Source: Pseudomonas sp. MAG733B
GTDB taxonomy: Bacteria; Pseudomonadota; Gammaproteobacteria; Pseudomonadales; Pseudomonadaceae
NCBI RefSeq assembly: GCF_036884845.1
Contig: NZ_CP145732.1
Span: 2,108,001-2,172,000 of the forward strand
Length of the DNA: 64,000 nucleotides
Direction: 5' to 3'
Both the position numbers and the translations under genes were made by a program. The notes under the pieces were generated by a model, which worked only from the letters and a program-made list of their open reading frames with translations, ran no database searches and was not told the origin of the DNA. Shown here one piece after another: positions 36,342 through 45,419 of the stretch (positions are counted from its first letter, which is position 1; every line of letters starts with the position of its first letter).

Positions 36342-37274
36342 ATGAGTTCCGCTCTGTCCATCCGGCAGCTAACCAAAACCTACGGCAACGGTTTCCAGGC
36401 CTTGAGTGGTATCGATCTGGACGTCGCCGAAGGTGACTTCTTCGCCTTGCTCGGCCCTAACGGCGCCGGCAAATCCACCACCATCGGCATTCTCTCGACT
36501 CTGGTGAACAAGACCAGCGGCACAGTGAACATCTTCGGTCACGACCTGGACAAGAATCCTGCGCAGCTCAAGCGCTCCATCGGCGTGGTGCCGCAGGAAT
36601 TCAACTTCAATCAGTTCGAAAAGACCTTTGACATCGTCGTGACCCAGGCCGGTTATTACGGTATCCCGCCGAAAGTCGCCAAAGAGCGCGCCGAGCAATA
36701 CCTGACTCAGCTTGGCTTGTGGGACAAGCGTGACACGCCATCGCGTTCACTGTCCGGCGGCATGAAGCGTCGACTGATGATCGCCCGTGCGCTGGTTCAC
36801 GAACCGCGCCTGTTGATCCTCGACGAACCGACAGCGGGTGTAGACATCGAACTGCGTCGCTCGATGTGGACCTTCCTCACCGAGCTGAACAAGAAAGGCA
36901 TCACCATCATCCTCACCACGCACTATCTGGAAGAGGCTGAGCAGTTGTGCCGCAACATCGGCATCATCGACCACGGCACCATTGTCGAAAACACCAGCAT
37001 GAAGCAGTTGCTCGGTCAGTTGCATGTCGAGACCTTCCTGCTGGATTTGAAGAACGGCCTGAGTGCGCCGCCGCAGTTGATCGGCTATCCATCCCGGATG
37101 CTCGATGGTCACACCCTGGAAGTCCAGGTCGACAAGTCCATGGGTATTACCGCGCTGTTCACCCAATTGGCCCAGCAGAACATTGAAGTGCTGAGCTTGC
37201 GTAATAAAACCAATCGCCTTGAGGAGCTGTTCGTGTCCCTGGTGGAGAAAAATCTGGCGAAGGTGGCGTTATGA
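36342..37274 (+). CDS. ABC exporter ATP-binding subunit (YadG-like)
   Basis: The 310-residue ATPase has Walker A GPNGAGKST, the signature LSGGMKRRLMIARAL, Walker B LLILDEPTAGVD and the H-loop TTHYLEEAE. Its size and C-terminal domain match the E. coli YadG/CcmA-drug type. The downstream permease starts within its stop codon (ATGA), giving a two-gene ABC-2 exporter. Substrates of this family are poorly known; export of a lipid-like or drug compound is only a family-based guess. Confidence 0.93.
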   Translation: MSSALSIRQLTKTYGNGFQALSGIDLDVAEGDFFALLGPNGAGKSTTIGILSTLVNKTSGTVNIFGHDLDKNPAQLKRSIGVVPQEFNFNQFEKTFDIVVTQAGYYGIPPKVAKERAEQYLTQLGLWDKRDTPSRSLSGGMKRRLMIARALVHEPRLLILDEPTAGVDIELRRSMWTFLTELNKKGITIILTTHYLEEAEQLCRNIGIIDHGTIVENTSMKQLLGQLHVETFLLDLKNGLSAPPQLIGYPSRMLDGHTLEVQVDKSMGITALFTQLAQQNIEVLSLRNKTNRLEELFVSLVEKNLAKVAL

Positions 37275-38050
37275 GTTCCGAGCTGCAACCCAACCTCGTT
37301 GCCCTCAATACCATCGTTTACCGTGAAGTCCGGCGCTTTACCCGGATCTGGCCGCAGACCCTGCTGCCACCGGCCATCACCATGGTTCTGTACTTCGTGA
37401 TCTTCGGTAACCTGATCGGCCGGCAGATCGGCGACATGGGTGGTTTCACCTACATGGAGTACATCGTGCCGGGGCTGATCATGATGTCGGTGATCACCAA
37501 CTCCTATGGCAACGTGGTGTCGAGTTTCTTTGGCAGCAAGTTCCAGCGTTCAATCGAAGAACTGATGGTTTCGCCGGTTTCGCCGCACACCATCCTGATC
37601 GGCTACACCCTCGGCGGCGTGCTGCGCGGGTTGATGGTCGGGGTCATCGTGACGCTGTTGTCGCTGTTCTTCACCGATTTGCAGGTGCATCACCTGGGCG
37701 TGACCATTCTGGTGGTGGTGCTGACGGCGACGATCTTCTCGCTGCTGGGTTTCATCAACGCTGTGTTTGCGCGCAACTTCGATGACATTTCGATCATCCC
37801 GACGTTTGTGCTGACGCCGTTGACGTATCTGGGCGGGGTGTTTTATTCGATCACTTTGCTGCCGCCGTTCTGGCAGACCGTGTCGTTGGCCAACCCGGTG
37901 TTGCACATGGTGAACGCCTTCCGTTACGGCATTCTTGGGGTTTCGGATATCCGGATCAGCGTGGCGATTGCCTTTATGGTGGTGGCGACGGTGGTTTTGT
38001 ATTTTGGGTGTGCGCGGTTGTTGGTGAGTGGGCGGGGGATGCGGACCTGA
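37271..38050 (+). CDS. ABC-2 type permease (YadH-like)
   Basis: The 259-residue protein has about six membrane helices and the ABC-2 features FTYMEYIVPGLIMMSV, SIEELMVSPVSPHTILIGY and FVLTPLTYLGGVFYSI. The N-terminal cytoplasmic stretch contains an EVRRFTRIWPQTLLPP coupling region. It overlaps the ATPase gene by four bases and would form the homodimeric channel of the exporter. Confidence 0.93.
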   Translation: MSSELQPNLVALNTIVYREVRRFTRIWPQTLLPPAITMVLYFVIFGNLIGRQIGDMGGFTYMEYIVPGLIMMSVITNSYGNVVSSFFGSKFQRSIEELMVSPVSPHTILIGYTLGGVLRGLMVGVIVTLLSLFFTDLQVHHLGVTILVVVLTATIFSLLGFINAVFARNFDDISIIPTFVLTPLTYLGGVFYSITLLPPFWQTVSLANPVLHMVNAFRYGILGVSDIRISVAIAFMVVATVVLYFGCARLLVSGRGMRT

Positions 38051-38083
38051 TCATGGCTTGGCCGTTCGCTGGTTTTGGATGGT

Positions 38084-38360
38084 GTACATATCCGTTCCTG
38101 CGGTAACGGCCACCTAGGGTTTCGCCCTTACGGCGAGTCCCTTTTTCAAACGCCAAAAAGGAACCAAAAGGCTCGCCCCTTACGTACGGCTCCTCGCTAA
38201 GGCTCGGAGTTCCTTCGCTCCGGCATTCATCCGGGGGCATCGCCTCCGGTCTGCTTCGCGACGACCTCCTCTCGATGTGTGCGGCTTCGCCGCACGGCGC
38301 TACGCGCCTCCCCCCGGATAAACGCCTCCACTCAGCCTCCCGATGGGGCGGGTGGATCAA
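38084..38360 (+). repeat. Long dispersed repeat, copy B
   Basis: Closely matches copy A (24740-25025) from GTACATATCCG to GGCGGGTGGATCAA, with scattered substitutions and a shorter A-rich part near the left end. It forms the left arm of a large inverted structure with copy C. Confidence 0.88.
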
Positions 38361-38418
38361 GTGCAACCGAGGCGGCCTACCGGCCGGCCTGTTTGTCTGG
38401 TTCGCACGCACTCCAAAC

Positions 38419-38442
38419 TGTGGGAGCCAGCCTGCTGGCGAT
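38419..38442. repeat. Single REP sequence next to repeat copy B
   Basis: A lone REP of the GGAGCCAGCCTGCTGGCGAT type, in the same orientation and on the same side of the long repeat as the one at 25097. Confidence 0.75.
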
Positions 38443-38487
38443 GGCGGCCTGACAGCCGACCCGATTTTGTGCTGTTTCACGTCAAAC

Positions 38488-38577
38488 GTAGGAGCTGCCG
38501 AAGGCTGCGATCTTTTGATTTCGCTTTAAAAAACAAAATCAAAAGATCGCAGCCTCGTTGCACTCGACAGCTCCTAC
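38488..38577. repeat. Palindrome of the ATCAAAAGATCGCAGCC family
   Basis: Inverted arms beginning GTAGGAGCTGCCGAAGGCTG and ending in a partly diverged AGCTCCTAC arm, with a short A/T-rich centre. It lies at the middle of the large inverted repeat. Confidence 0.85.
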
Positions 38578-38644
38578 ACAAAAATACGAGCGAACTTCCG
38601 ATCAGGCCGGCCGGTAGGCCGCCTCGCGGTGCTGTTGCGGTATT

Positions 38645-38897
38645 CGCCCCATCGAGAGGCCGAGTGGAGGTTCTGCGCAGTGGGCAACCCGGCAAGGATG
38701 CCGGGTTAGCCGCCCCCGGCCATGGATGGCCGATGGCGGCGGGCCCACGGAGCAGGACCGGAGCGAGGGCATGCCGAGCCTAGGCGAGGCACCGAACGTC
38801 AGGGGCAAAGCGCTTTGGTTACTTTCGCGCTCTTCGAAAGTGACCCGCTGTAAGAGCGGAACCGTCAGCCGCCGTTACCAAAAAAACGGATATGTAC
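38645..38897 (-). repeat. Long dispersed repeat, copy C (inverted, diverged)
   Basis: Read on the minus strand it starts GTGTACATATCCG and ends near CGATGGGGCG like copies A and B. The middle is rearranged, with GGGCAACCCGGCAAGGATGC replacing the core. A 21-bp exact inverted match joins 38371-38391 (beside copy B) and 38603-38623 (beside copy C). Confidence 0.75.
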
Positions 38898-38927
38898 ACG
38901 ATCAAACACAACCCAAAGACCGCCCAA

Positions 38928-39443
38928 TCACATCCGACTCTGCTTACGCCGCCGCCACTGCCGCGCAACCCACCACCGCCAATACACCATCACCAGACAA
39001 TAAGCCAAAGCCCCCAACACCAATCCCGTCACCACCGACCCCAGCAAAAACGGCTGCCACAAGGTCGAGAGCTCACCGCTGATCCACTCCCAGGTCAACT
39101 CATCGGGCAGATGCCGTGCAGGTACGTCCATCAGCCAGGCCCCGGTCTGATAGGTGCAAAAGAACACCGCAGGCATCGTGATCGGATTGGTCAGCCAGAC
39201 CAGGCTCACCGCAATCGGCATGTTCCCGCGCACCACGATGGCAAGGATGGCAGCCAGCAGCATCTGCAACGGAATCGGCAGGAACGCCGCGAACAAACCG
39301 ACCGCCATCGCCCGGGCGACGGAATGGCGGTTGAGGTGCCAGAGGTTCGGGTCATGCAGCAGCGTCCCGAGAAAGCGTAAGGATTTGTGTTCCCTGATGC
39401 TGGTCGGGTCTGGCATGTAACGTTTGAATAATCGCCGGGGCAT
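38928..39443 (-). CDS. DUF2062 membrane protein
   Basis: The 171-residue protein has a basic N-terminus and three hydrophobic segments. The central block (SVARAMAVGLFAAFLPIPLQ, NMPIAVSLVWLTNPITMPA) is that of DUF2062 proteins. Function is unknown; the family is often near cell-envelope genes, as here beside comEC and lpxK. The ATG at 39443 follows GAGAAG; an upstream in-frame extension to 39515 adds an arginine-rich stretch unlike the family. Confidence 0.88.
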   Translation of the reverse strand: MPRRLFKRYMPDPTSIREHKSLRFLGTLLHDPNLWHLNRHSVARAMAVGLFAAFLPIPLQMLLAAILAIVVRGNMPIAVSLVWLTNPITMPAVFFCTYQTGAWLMDVPARHLPDELTWEWISGELSTLWQPFLLGSVVTGLVLGALAYCLVMVYWRWWVARQWRRRKQSRM

Positions 39444-39579
39444 AAGGCTTCTCGGTCGGTCAAGGCGGCAAGTATGTCTGGATTCTATGAAGCGCCCATT
39501 CAGACTTTGTGACAATTGATAACCACGACCGTGCGGCCGGACAGCTATGCCTTAAGTCGGGACTCTCAAGGACGGGCGT

Positions 39580-41808
39580 ATGTGCACAGGGATGATGGCG
39601 CTGGCACTGGGATTGCTGGCCCTGCGTTTTTTACCGGCATTGCCGCCGGTCGGGTTGTTGCTGTTGATGCCGGTGGTCGGTTTGATGTTGCTGCCGTTCA
39701 GGACGTACCCCGTGGCGTTCTTCCTGTTCGGTTTGAGTTGGGCTTGCGCGCAGGCGCATTGGGCGCTGGACGATCGACTGTCGCCGAGCCTCGATGGCGA
39801 AACCCGCTGGGTCGAAGGGCGGGTAGTGGGTTTGCCCCAGAACAGCGAAGGCGTCGTACGTTTCGAATTGGCAGACGCCCGCTCGCGACATGCAAAAGTG
39901 CCGAAACTCATGCGCGTGGCCTGGTATGACGGCCCGCCGGTGAACAGCGGCGAGCGCTGGCGACTGGCGGTCAAGTTGAAGCGTCCTGCCGGTTTACTCA
40001 ATCCGCACGCTTTCGATTACGACGCCTGGCTGCTGGCGCAACGCATCGGTGCGACCGGTACGGTCAAGGACGGCGAGCGACTGGCGCAAGCGCGATGGGC
40101 CTGGCGCGACGGTATCCGCCAGAGGCTTCAAGCGGTAGACGCCCAGGGACGAACCGGTGCGCTGGCGGCTTTGGTGCTGGGCGATGGCGCCGGGCTGAGC
40201 CGCGAAGACTGGCAGGTATTGCAGGACACCGGCACCGTGCACCTGTTGGTGATTTCCGGACAACACATCGGTTTGCTGGCGGGCGTGGTGTATCTGTTGA
40301 TCGCCGGTCTTGCCCGTTATGGCCTGTGGCCCAGCCGTCTGCCATGGCTGCCCTGGGCCTGTGGCCTGGCATTCGCGGCCGCTCTCGGTTACGGATTGCT
40401 GGCCGGTTTTGAGGTGCCGGTGCGTCGGGCCTGTTTGATGATCGGGCTGGTGCTGTTATGGCGCCTGCGGTTTCGTCATCTTGGCGCTTGGTGGCCGCTA
40501 TTGCTGGCACTCAATGGCGTTTTGCTGCTTGATCCGCTGGCGAGTCTTCAGCCGGGGTTCTGGTTGTCCTTCGCGGCGGTGGCGGTGCTGATTTTTACTT
40601 TCGGCGGCCGGTTGGGCCCTTGGCGCTGGTGGCAGACCTGGACCCGTGCGCAATGGTTGATCGCATTGGGATTGGGCCCGTTATTACTGGTGCTGGGATT
40701 GCCGGTCAGCGTCAGTGGGCCATTGGTCAACTTGCTGGCGGTGCCCTGGATCAGCCTGGTGGTGCTGCCTCCCGCATTGCTCGGCACGGTGATGTTGCCG
40801 GTGCCTTACATGGGCGAAGGCTTGCTGTGGCTGGCGGGTGGTTTGATCGATGGATTGTTCAAGGGACTGGCGTTGGTCGCTGGTCAGATTCCTGCGTGGG
40901 TACCCATGGCGATTCCGTTTTGGGTCTGGTGCCTGGGCGCGTTGGGGGCCTTTCTGTTGCTTCTACCCCGAGGCGTGCCAATGCGTGCGTTGGGGTGGCC
41001 CATGCTGCTGTTGCTGATTTTTTCGCCGCGCCCCGAGTTACCGGAAGGCATCGCCGATGTCTGGCAACTGGATGTCGGACAGGGACTGGCGATTTTGGTG
41101 CGCACCCGGCATCACACACTGCTGTATGACACCGGCCCGCGTTTCGGCGATTTCGACCTGGGAGAGCGAGTCGTATTGCCGTCATTACTCAAACTGGGCG
41201 TGAAAGAACTCGATCTGATGCTGATCAGCCACGCCGACGCCGACCACTCCGGTGGCGCCCGCGCGGTTGCCAACGGGCTGCCGGTCAAGCGTGTGATCAG
41301 TGGCGACCCAGAGGCGCTGCCTGCCGAGTTGCAAGCCCAAGCCTGTGAAACCGACCGGCAATGGACCTGGGACGGTGTTCAGTTCCGGCTCTGGCAATGG
41401 TCATCAGCCAGTGACAGCAATCAGAAGTCCTACGTTTTGCAGATTGAAGCCAACGGTGAGCGATTGTTGCTGACCGGCGACATCGACACCAACGCCGAGC
41501 GCGCACTGCTCGAAAGCCCATTGGCCGTGCCGACCGACTGGTTGCAGGCGCCGCACCATGGCAGTCGCAGTTCATCTTCGATGGCGCTGCTCAACGGCTT
41601 GCAGCCCAAAGCGGTGCTGATCTCCCGTGGTCAGGGCAATTCGTTCGGTCATCCTCATCCGACGGTCATGGCGCGCTATCGAAAACGCGCAATGGCAATC
41701 TATGACAGCGCCGAACAGGGTGCCATTCATCTGCAACTCGGACGTTTCGAATCACCGCGCTCGATGCGTCAGGAACGGCGGTTCTGGCGCGATCCGCCGC
41801 CCTTGTAG
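39580..41808 (+). CDS. comEC: DNA internalisation competence protein ComEC/Rec2
   Basis: The 742-residue protein has an N-terminal DUF4131-like domain, the polytopic Competence domain (HLLVISGQHIGLLAGVVYLL; VPVRRACLMIGLVLLWR; LDPLASLQPGFWLSF) and a C-terminal metallo-beta-lactamase-like domain (LDVGQGLAILV, ISHADADHSGG, LLTGDID, APHHGSRSSS). ComEC forms the inner-membrane channel for single-stranded DNA in transformation. AAGGA seven bases upstream supports ATG 39580. Pseudomonas commonly keeps this gene beside exbB/lpxK even where transformation is not known. Confidence 0.94.
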   Translation: MCTGMMALALGLLALRFLPALPPVGLLLLMPVVGLMLLPFRTYPVAFFLFGLSWACAQAHWALDDRLSPSLDGETRWVEGRVVGLPQNSEGVVRFELADARSRHAKVPKLMRVAWYDGPPVNSGERWRLAVKLKRPAGLLNPHAFDYDAWLLAQRIGATGTVKDGERLAQARWAWRDGIRQRLQAVDAQGRTGALAALVLGDGAGLSREDWQVLQDTGTVHLLVISGQHIGLLAGVVYLLIAGLARYGLWPSRLPWLPWACGLAFAAALGYGLLAGFEVPVRRACLMIGLVLLWRLRFRHLGAWWPLLLALNGVLLLDPLASLQPGFWLSFAAVAVLIFTFGGRLGPWRWWQTWTRAQWLIALGLGPLLLVLGLPVSVSGPLVNLLAVPWISLVVLPPALLGTVMLPVPYMGEGLLWLAGGLIDGLFKGLALVAGQIPAWVPMAIPFWVWCLGALGAFLLLLPRGVPMRALGWPMLLLLIFSPRPELPEGIADVWQLDVGQGLAILVRTRHHTLLYDTGPRFGDFDLGERVVLPSLLKLGVKELDLMLISHADADHSGGARAVANGLPVKRVISGDPEALPAELQAQACETDRQWTWDGVQFRLWQWSSASDSNQKSYVLQIEANGERLLLTGDIDTNAERALLESPLAVPTDWLQAPHHGSRSSSSMALLNGLQPKAVLISRGQGNSFGHPHPTVMARYRKRAMAIYDSAEQGAIHLQLGRFESPRSMRQERRFWRDPPPL

Positions 41809-41912
41809 CAACAACCGAGCGTAATCAAAGCCCGACCGGATGCGACATCGCGGTCTTCGGTGCGCCCACCCCCTATGTTAGAGTGGCGCACTTTTTCGAG
41901 GGGACTGACACT

Positions 41913-42548
41913 GTGTGGGAATTGGTCAAATCCGGCGGCTGGATGATGCTGCCGATCATTCTGAGTTCCATCGCGGCCATGGCAATCGTTGCCGAGCGTC
42001 TGTGGACCCTGCGAGCCAGTCGCGTGACCCCGGAGCACCTGCTCGGGCAGGTCTGGGTCTGGATCAAAGACAAGAAGCTCAACAAAGACAGGCTCAAGGA
42101 ACTGCGCGCCAACTCGCCTCTGGGTGAAATCCTCGCCGCCGGCCTTGCCAACTCCAAGCATGGTCGCGAGATCATGAAAGAGTGCATCGAAGAGGCTGCG
42201 GCGCGGGTCATCCACGATCTGGAGCGTTACATCAACGCCCTCGGCACCATTGCCGCCATGGCGCCGTTACTGGGCCTGCTCGGTACCGTGCTGGGCATGA
42301 TCGATATTTTCAGCGCATTCACCGGCAGTGGCATGACCACCAACGCTTCGGTGCTGGCCGGTGGTATTTCCAAGGCCCTGATCACCACGGCTGCCGGTTT
42401 GATGGTCGGTATCCCGGCGGTATTCTTCCATCGATTCCTGCAACGCCGGATCGATGAGCTGGTGGTCGGGATGGAACAGGAAGCGATCAAACTGGTCGAG
42501 GTAGTGCAGGGCGACCGCGACGTGGACCTGACCGAGGGCAAAGCGTGA
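41913..42548 (+). CDS. ExbB/TolQ/MotA-family proton channel protein
   Basis: The 211-residue protein has three membrane segments and the family core MAPLLGLLGTVLGMIDIFSAF with GGISKALITTAAGLMVGIPA. The GTG at 41913 is chosen because GAGGGG lies about nine bases upstream; the longer frame to 41883 begins before this site. With the ExbD-like protein it should form a proton-driven motor, but no TonB gene is adjacent. The pair sits between comEC and lpxK, a conserved Pseudomonas order, and may serve envelope biogenesis or transport. Confidence 0.9.
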   Translation: MWELVKSGGWMMLPIILSSIAAMAIVAERLWTLRASRVTPEHLLGQVWVWIKDKKLNKDRLKELRANSPLGEILAAGLANSKHGREIMKECIEEAAARVIHDLERYINALGTIAAMAPLLGLLGTVLGMIDIFSAFTGSGMTTNASVLAGGISKALITTAAGLMVGIPAVFFHRFLQRRIDELVVGMEQEAIKLVEVVQGDRDVDLTEGKA

Positions 42549-42973
42549 AATTCCGCCGCAAACCACGGGAAACGGTGGACATCAACCTCGCGTCGCTGAT
42601 CGACGTGGTGTTTATCCTGCTGCTGTTTTTCGTCGTGACCACGACCTTCACCCGTGAAACCCAGTTGCGTGTCGAGCTGCCGGAAGCGGTCAGCGGCGCT
42701 TCGGCCGATGACCAGACCCGGCAGCTCGATATCGCCATCAGCGCCGACGGCGTGTTCTCGGTGAACAACCATGTTTTGCCGAAAAGCGACCTGGCCACAT
42801 TGATTGAAGCGCTGCAGAAAGAATCCAATGGCGATACCAGTCTGCCGCTGTCCATCAGCGCCGATGGCAAAACCCAGCATCAGTCGGTCATCACTGCGAT
42901 GGACGCCGCCGGCAAGCTTGGCTTCAGCCAATTGCGCATGACCACAGTCGAGGCGGCGCCGACCGCGCCCTGA
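42545..42973 (+). CDS. ExbD/TolR-family protein
   Basis: The 142-residue protein has a short basic N-terminus and one membrane helix carrying the essential aspartate ([16 protein letters not shown]20). A periplasmic domain ends in QLRMTT. It begins with a GTG overlapping the ExbB stop by four bases and ends one base into the lpxK start, so all three are translationally coupled. Confidence 0.92.
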   Translation: MKFRRKPRETVDINLASLIDVVFILLLFFVVTTTFTRETQLRVELPEAVSGASADDQTRQLDIAISADGVFSVNNHVLPKSDLATLIEALQKESNGDTSLPLSISADGKTQHQSVITAMDAAGKLGFSQLRMTTVEAAPTAP

Positions 42974-43983
42974 TGGCCATGTCCGATCGTCTGCTCGCCG
43001 CGTGGTACGCCGGTCATCCGGCCCTGAAGCTGTTGCAGCCGCTGGAGTGGCTGTACCGGCGTGTGGTCAACAACAAGCGCAAACGCTTTCTGGCGGGCGA
43101 GGGTGAAATCTACCAGCCGCCGGTGCCGCTGATCGTCGTCGGCAATATCACGGTTGGCGGCACCGGCAAGACGCCGCTGATCCTGTGGATGATCCAGCAC
43201 TGCCAGCGCAGCGGCTTGCGGGTTGGCGTGGTCAGCCGTGGTTACGGTGCCAAGCCGCCGCAATTGCCATGGCGGGTCGAGGCGGATCAAAGCGCGGAGA
43301 TTGCCGGCGACGAACCGTTGCTGATCGTTCAACGCACCGGCGTACCGCTGATGATCGACCCTGATCGCAGCAGCGCCGTCAAAGCCTTGCTGGCCAGCGA
43401 GCCGCTGGATCTGATCCTGTCCGATGACGGCATGCAGCATTACCGGCTGGCCCGGGATCTGGAGTTGGTGCTGATCGACGCCGCCCGTGGCCTTGGCAAC
43501 CGCCGTTGCCTGCCGGCCGGGCCGTTGCGCGAGCCGGTCGAGCGTCTGCAAAGTGTCGACGCGGTGCTCTACAACGGCGCTTCGGCTGATCGCGATGATG
43601 GTTTCGCCTTCCAGTTGCAACCCACTGCGCTGGTCAACCTGCAAAGCGGCGAACGACGTCCCCTCGATCATTTTCCAGCAGGCCAGGCGCTGCACGCCGT
43701 GGCCGGGATCGGCAACCCGCAGCGTTTCTTCAAGACCCTCGAAACGCTACACTGGCAACCAGTCCCGCATGCGTTCGCCGATCACGCCGAATACAGCGTG
43801 CAGGCGTTGAATTTCACCCCGTCATTGCCGTTGGTGATGACCGAAAAGGACGCGGTGAAGTGCCGTGCCTTCGCCGCCGCCGACTGGTGGTACCTGGCGG
43901 TCGATGCTGTGCCGTCACCGGCCTTCGTGGCCTGGTTCGACACACAGTTGATGCGCCTGTTGCCGGCTCGTCTGTTGCCTTAA
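42973..43983 (+). CDS. lpxK: Tetraacyldisaccharide 4'-kinase
   Basis: The 336-residue protein has the LpxK P-loop [13 protein letters not shown] (about 56-68), VVSRGYG, GDEPLLI and the DDGMQHYRL catalytic block. It phosphorylates the lipid A disaccharide at the 4' position on the inner membrane. ATG 42973 shares one base with the ExbD stop; ATG 42979 (MSDRLL) fits the family N-terminus equally well. Confidence 0.97.
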   Translation: MAMSDRLLAAWYAGHPALKLLQPLEWLYRRVVNNKRKRFLAGEGEIYQPPVPLIVVGNITVGGTGKTPLILWMIQHCQRSGLRVGVVSRGYGAKPPQLPWRVEADQSAEIAGDEPLLIVQRTGVPLMIDPDRSSAVKALLASEPLDLILSDDGMQHYRLARDLELVLIDAARGLGNRRCLPAGPLREPVERLQSVDAVLYNGASADRDDGFAFQLQPTALVNLQSGERRPLDHFPAGQALHAVAGIGNPQRFFKTLETLHWQPVPHAFADHAEYSVQALNFTPSLPLVMTEKDAVKCRAFAAADWWYLAVDAVPSPAFVAWFDTQLMRLLPARLLP

Positions 43984-44008
43984 AACCGTTTTTATCCAGG
44001 GAATGCTC

Positions 44009-44194
44009 ATGGACACCAAACTGCTCGATATCCTCGCTTGCCCGGTCTGCAAAGGCCCGCTCAAGCTCAGTGCCGACAAGACCGAGCTGATCAGCAAGGG
44101 CGCAGGTCTGGCGTACCCGATTCGCGATGGCATCCCGGTGATGCTCGAAACCGAAGCCCGCACCCTGACCACCGACGAGCGTCTGGATAAATGA
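44009..44194 (+). CDS. Trm112-family small protein (YcaR-like)
   Basis: The 61-residue protein has [14 protein letters not shown], with a CPxC pair, and the [11 protein letters not shown] block of the Trm112/UPF0434 family. In bacteria its function is unsettled; it is regularly found between lpxK and kdsB. ATG 44009 is chosen over 44003 because AGGGA ends directly before the earlier ATG, leaving the proper six-base gap only to 44009. The stop overlaps the kdsB ATG. Confidence 0.92.
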   Translation: MDTKLLDILACPVCKGPLKLSADKTELISKGAGLAYPIRDGIPVMLETEARTLTTDERLDK

Positions 44195-44955
44195 CCACAG
44201 CCTTTACCGTTGTCATTCCGTCGCGTTACGCCTCCACCCGTTTGCCGGGCAAGCCGCTGCTGTTGATCGCCGGCAAGCCAATGATCCAGCACGTCTGGGA
44301 ACAGGCGAGCAAAAGCAGCGCCCAGCGTGTCGTGGTCGCCACTGACGATGCGCGCATCGTCGAAGCTTGCAAAGGGTTTGGCGCCGAAGTGGTGCTGACC
44401 CGTGAAGATCACAATTCCGGCACCGATCGGTTGGCGGAAGTCGCGACGAAACTGGGCCTGGCGCCCGATGCCATCGTGGTCAATGTCCAGGGTGACGAAC
44501 CGTTGATCCCGGCGAGCGTGATCGATCAGGTCGCTGCCAACCTGGCCGTCCATACCGAAGCGCGCATGGCCACCTTGGCCGAGCCGATCGAAGACGTGGA
44601 AACCCTGTTCAATCCCAACGTGGTCAAGGTGGTCAGCGACCTCAATGGCCTGGCGCTGACCTTCAGTCGCTCGACCTTGCCGTGGGCGCGGGATGCGTTC
44701 GCGGTGAACCGAGAGCAATTGCCGGAAGGCGTGCCCTATCGCCGCCACATCGGCATCTACGCCTATCGCGCCGGTTTCCTGCATGACTTCGTCAGCTGGG
44801 GCCCGTGCTGGCTGGAAAACACCGAGTGCCTGGAGCAGTTGCGTGCCTTGTGGCACGGCGTGCGGATTCACGTCGCCGACGCGCTGATCGCGCCGCCGGC
44901 CGGTGTCGATACCGTTGAAGACCTTGAGCGCGTTCGTCGCCTGCTGGAGGCCTGA
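44191..44955 (+). CDS. kdsB: 3-deoxy-manno-octulosonate cytidylyltransferase
   Basis: The 254-residue enzyme has the nucleotide-binding start [33 protein letters not shown] and [11 protein letters not shown] of KdsB. It makes CMP-KDO for the lipopolysaccharide core. It overlaps the Trm112-like gene by four bases and the phosphatase gene by one. Confidence 0.97.
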   Translation: MTTAFTVVIPSRYASTRLPGKPLLLIAGKPMIQHVWEQASKSSAQRVVVATDDARIVEACKGFGAEVVLTREDHNSGTDRLAEVATKLGLAPDAIVVNVQGDEPLIPASVIDQVAANLAVHTEARMATLAEPIEDVETLFNPNVVKVVSDLNGLALTFSRSTLPWARDAFAVNREQLPEGVPYRRHIGIYAYRAGFLHDFVSWGPCWLENTECLEQLRALWHGVRIHVADALIAPPAGVDTVEDLERVRRLLEA

Positions 44956-45419
44956 TGCGGGTTCTGTTTGTCTGCCTGGGCAACATCTGCCGTTCACCCA
45001 CGGCTGAAGGCGTGTTGCGCCACAAACTGCGTGAGGCGGGGCTGGCCGATCTGGTCGAAGTCGCCTCCGCCGGCACTGGTGACTGGCATGTCGGCAAAGC
45101 GCCGGACAAGCGCAGTCAGGCTGCGGCGAAGCTGCGCGGCTACGACTTGTCCACGCAACGTGCCCAGCAAGTGACCCGCGCCGATTTCGCCACCTACGAC
45201 CTGATCCTGGCGATGGACAACAGCAACCTGCGCAACCTCAAGGCTCTGCAACCGGCCAAGGGCAAGGCCGAGCTGGATTTGTTCCTGCGTCGTTATGAGT
45301 CGGAAATCGACGAAGTCCCGGACCCGTATTACGACGGCGACCAGGGCTTCGAGCAGGTGCTGGATTTGATCGAGCGCGCCAGTGATCTGCTGGTGGTCGA
45401 ATTGAAGGGACGGTTATGA
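44955..45419 (+). CDS. Low-molecular-weight protein tyrosine phosphatase
   Basis: The 154-residue protein begins VLFVCLGNICRS, the C(X)5R phosphatase loop with nucleophile C7 and R13, and has the general acid D123 in VPDPYYDG. Members dephosphorylate tyrosine-phosphorylated proteins, in some bacteria kinases of polysaccharide export; no such kinase is nearby. It lies in the kdsB-murB operon by overlaps on both sides. Confidence 0.94.
   Translation: MRVLFVCLGNICRSPTAEGVLRHKLREAGLADLVEVASAGTGDWHVGKAPDKRSQAAAKLRGYDLSTQRAQQVTRADFATYDLILAMDNSNLRNLKALQPAKGKAELDLFLRRYESEIDEVPDPYYDGDQGFEQVLDLIERASDLLVVELKGRL

Larger units (their letters stand above)
38051..38927. other. Gene-free repeat-rich stretch
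   Basis: Nearly 880 bases without a supported gene. It is composed of repeat copies B and C in inverted orientation, a single REP and a central hairpin. The short open frames inside are repeat-derived. Confidence 0.75.
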
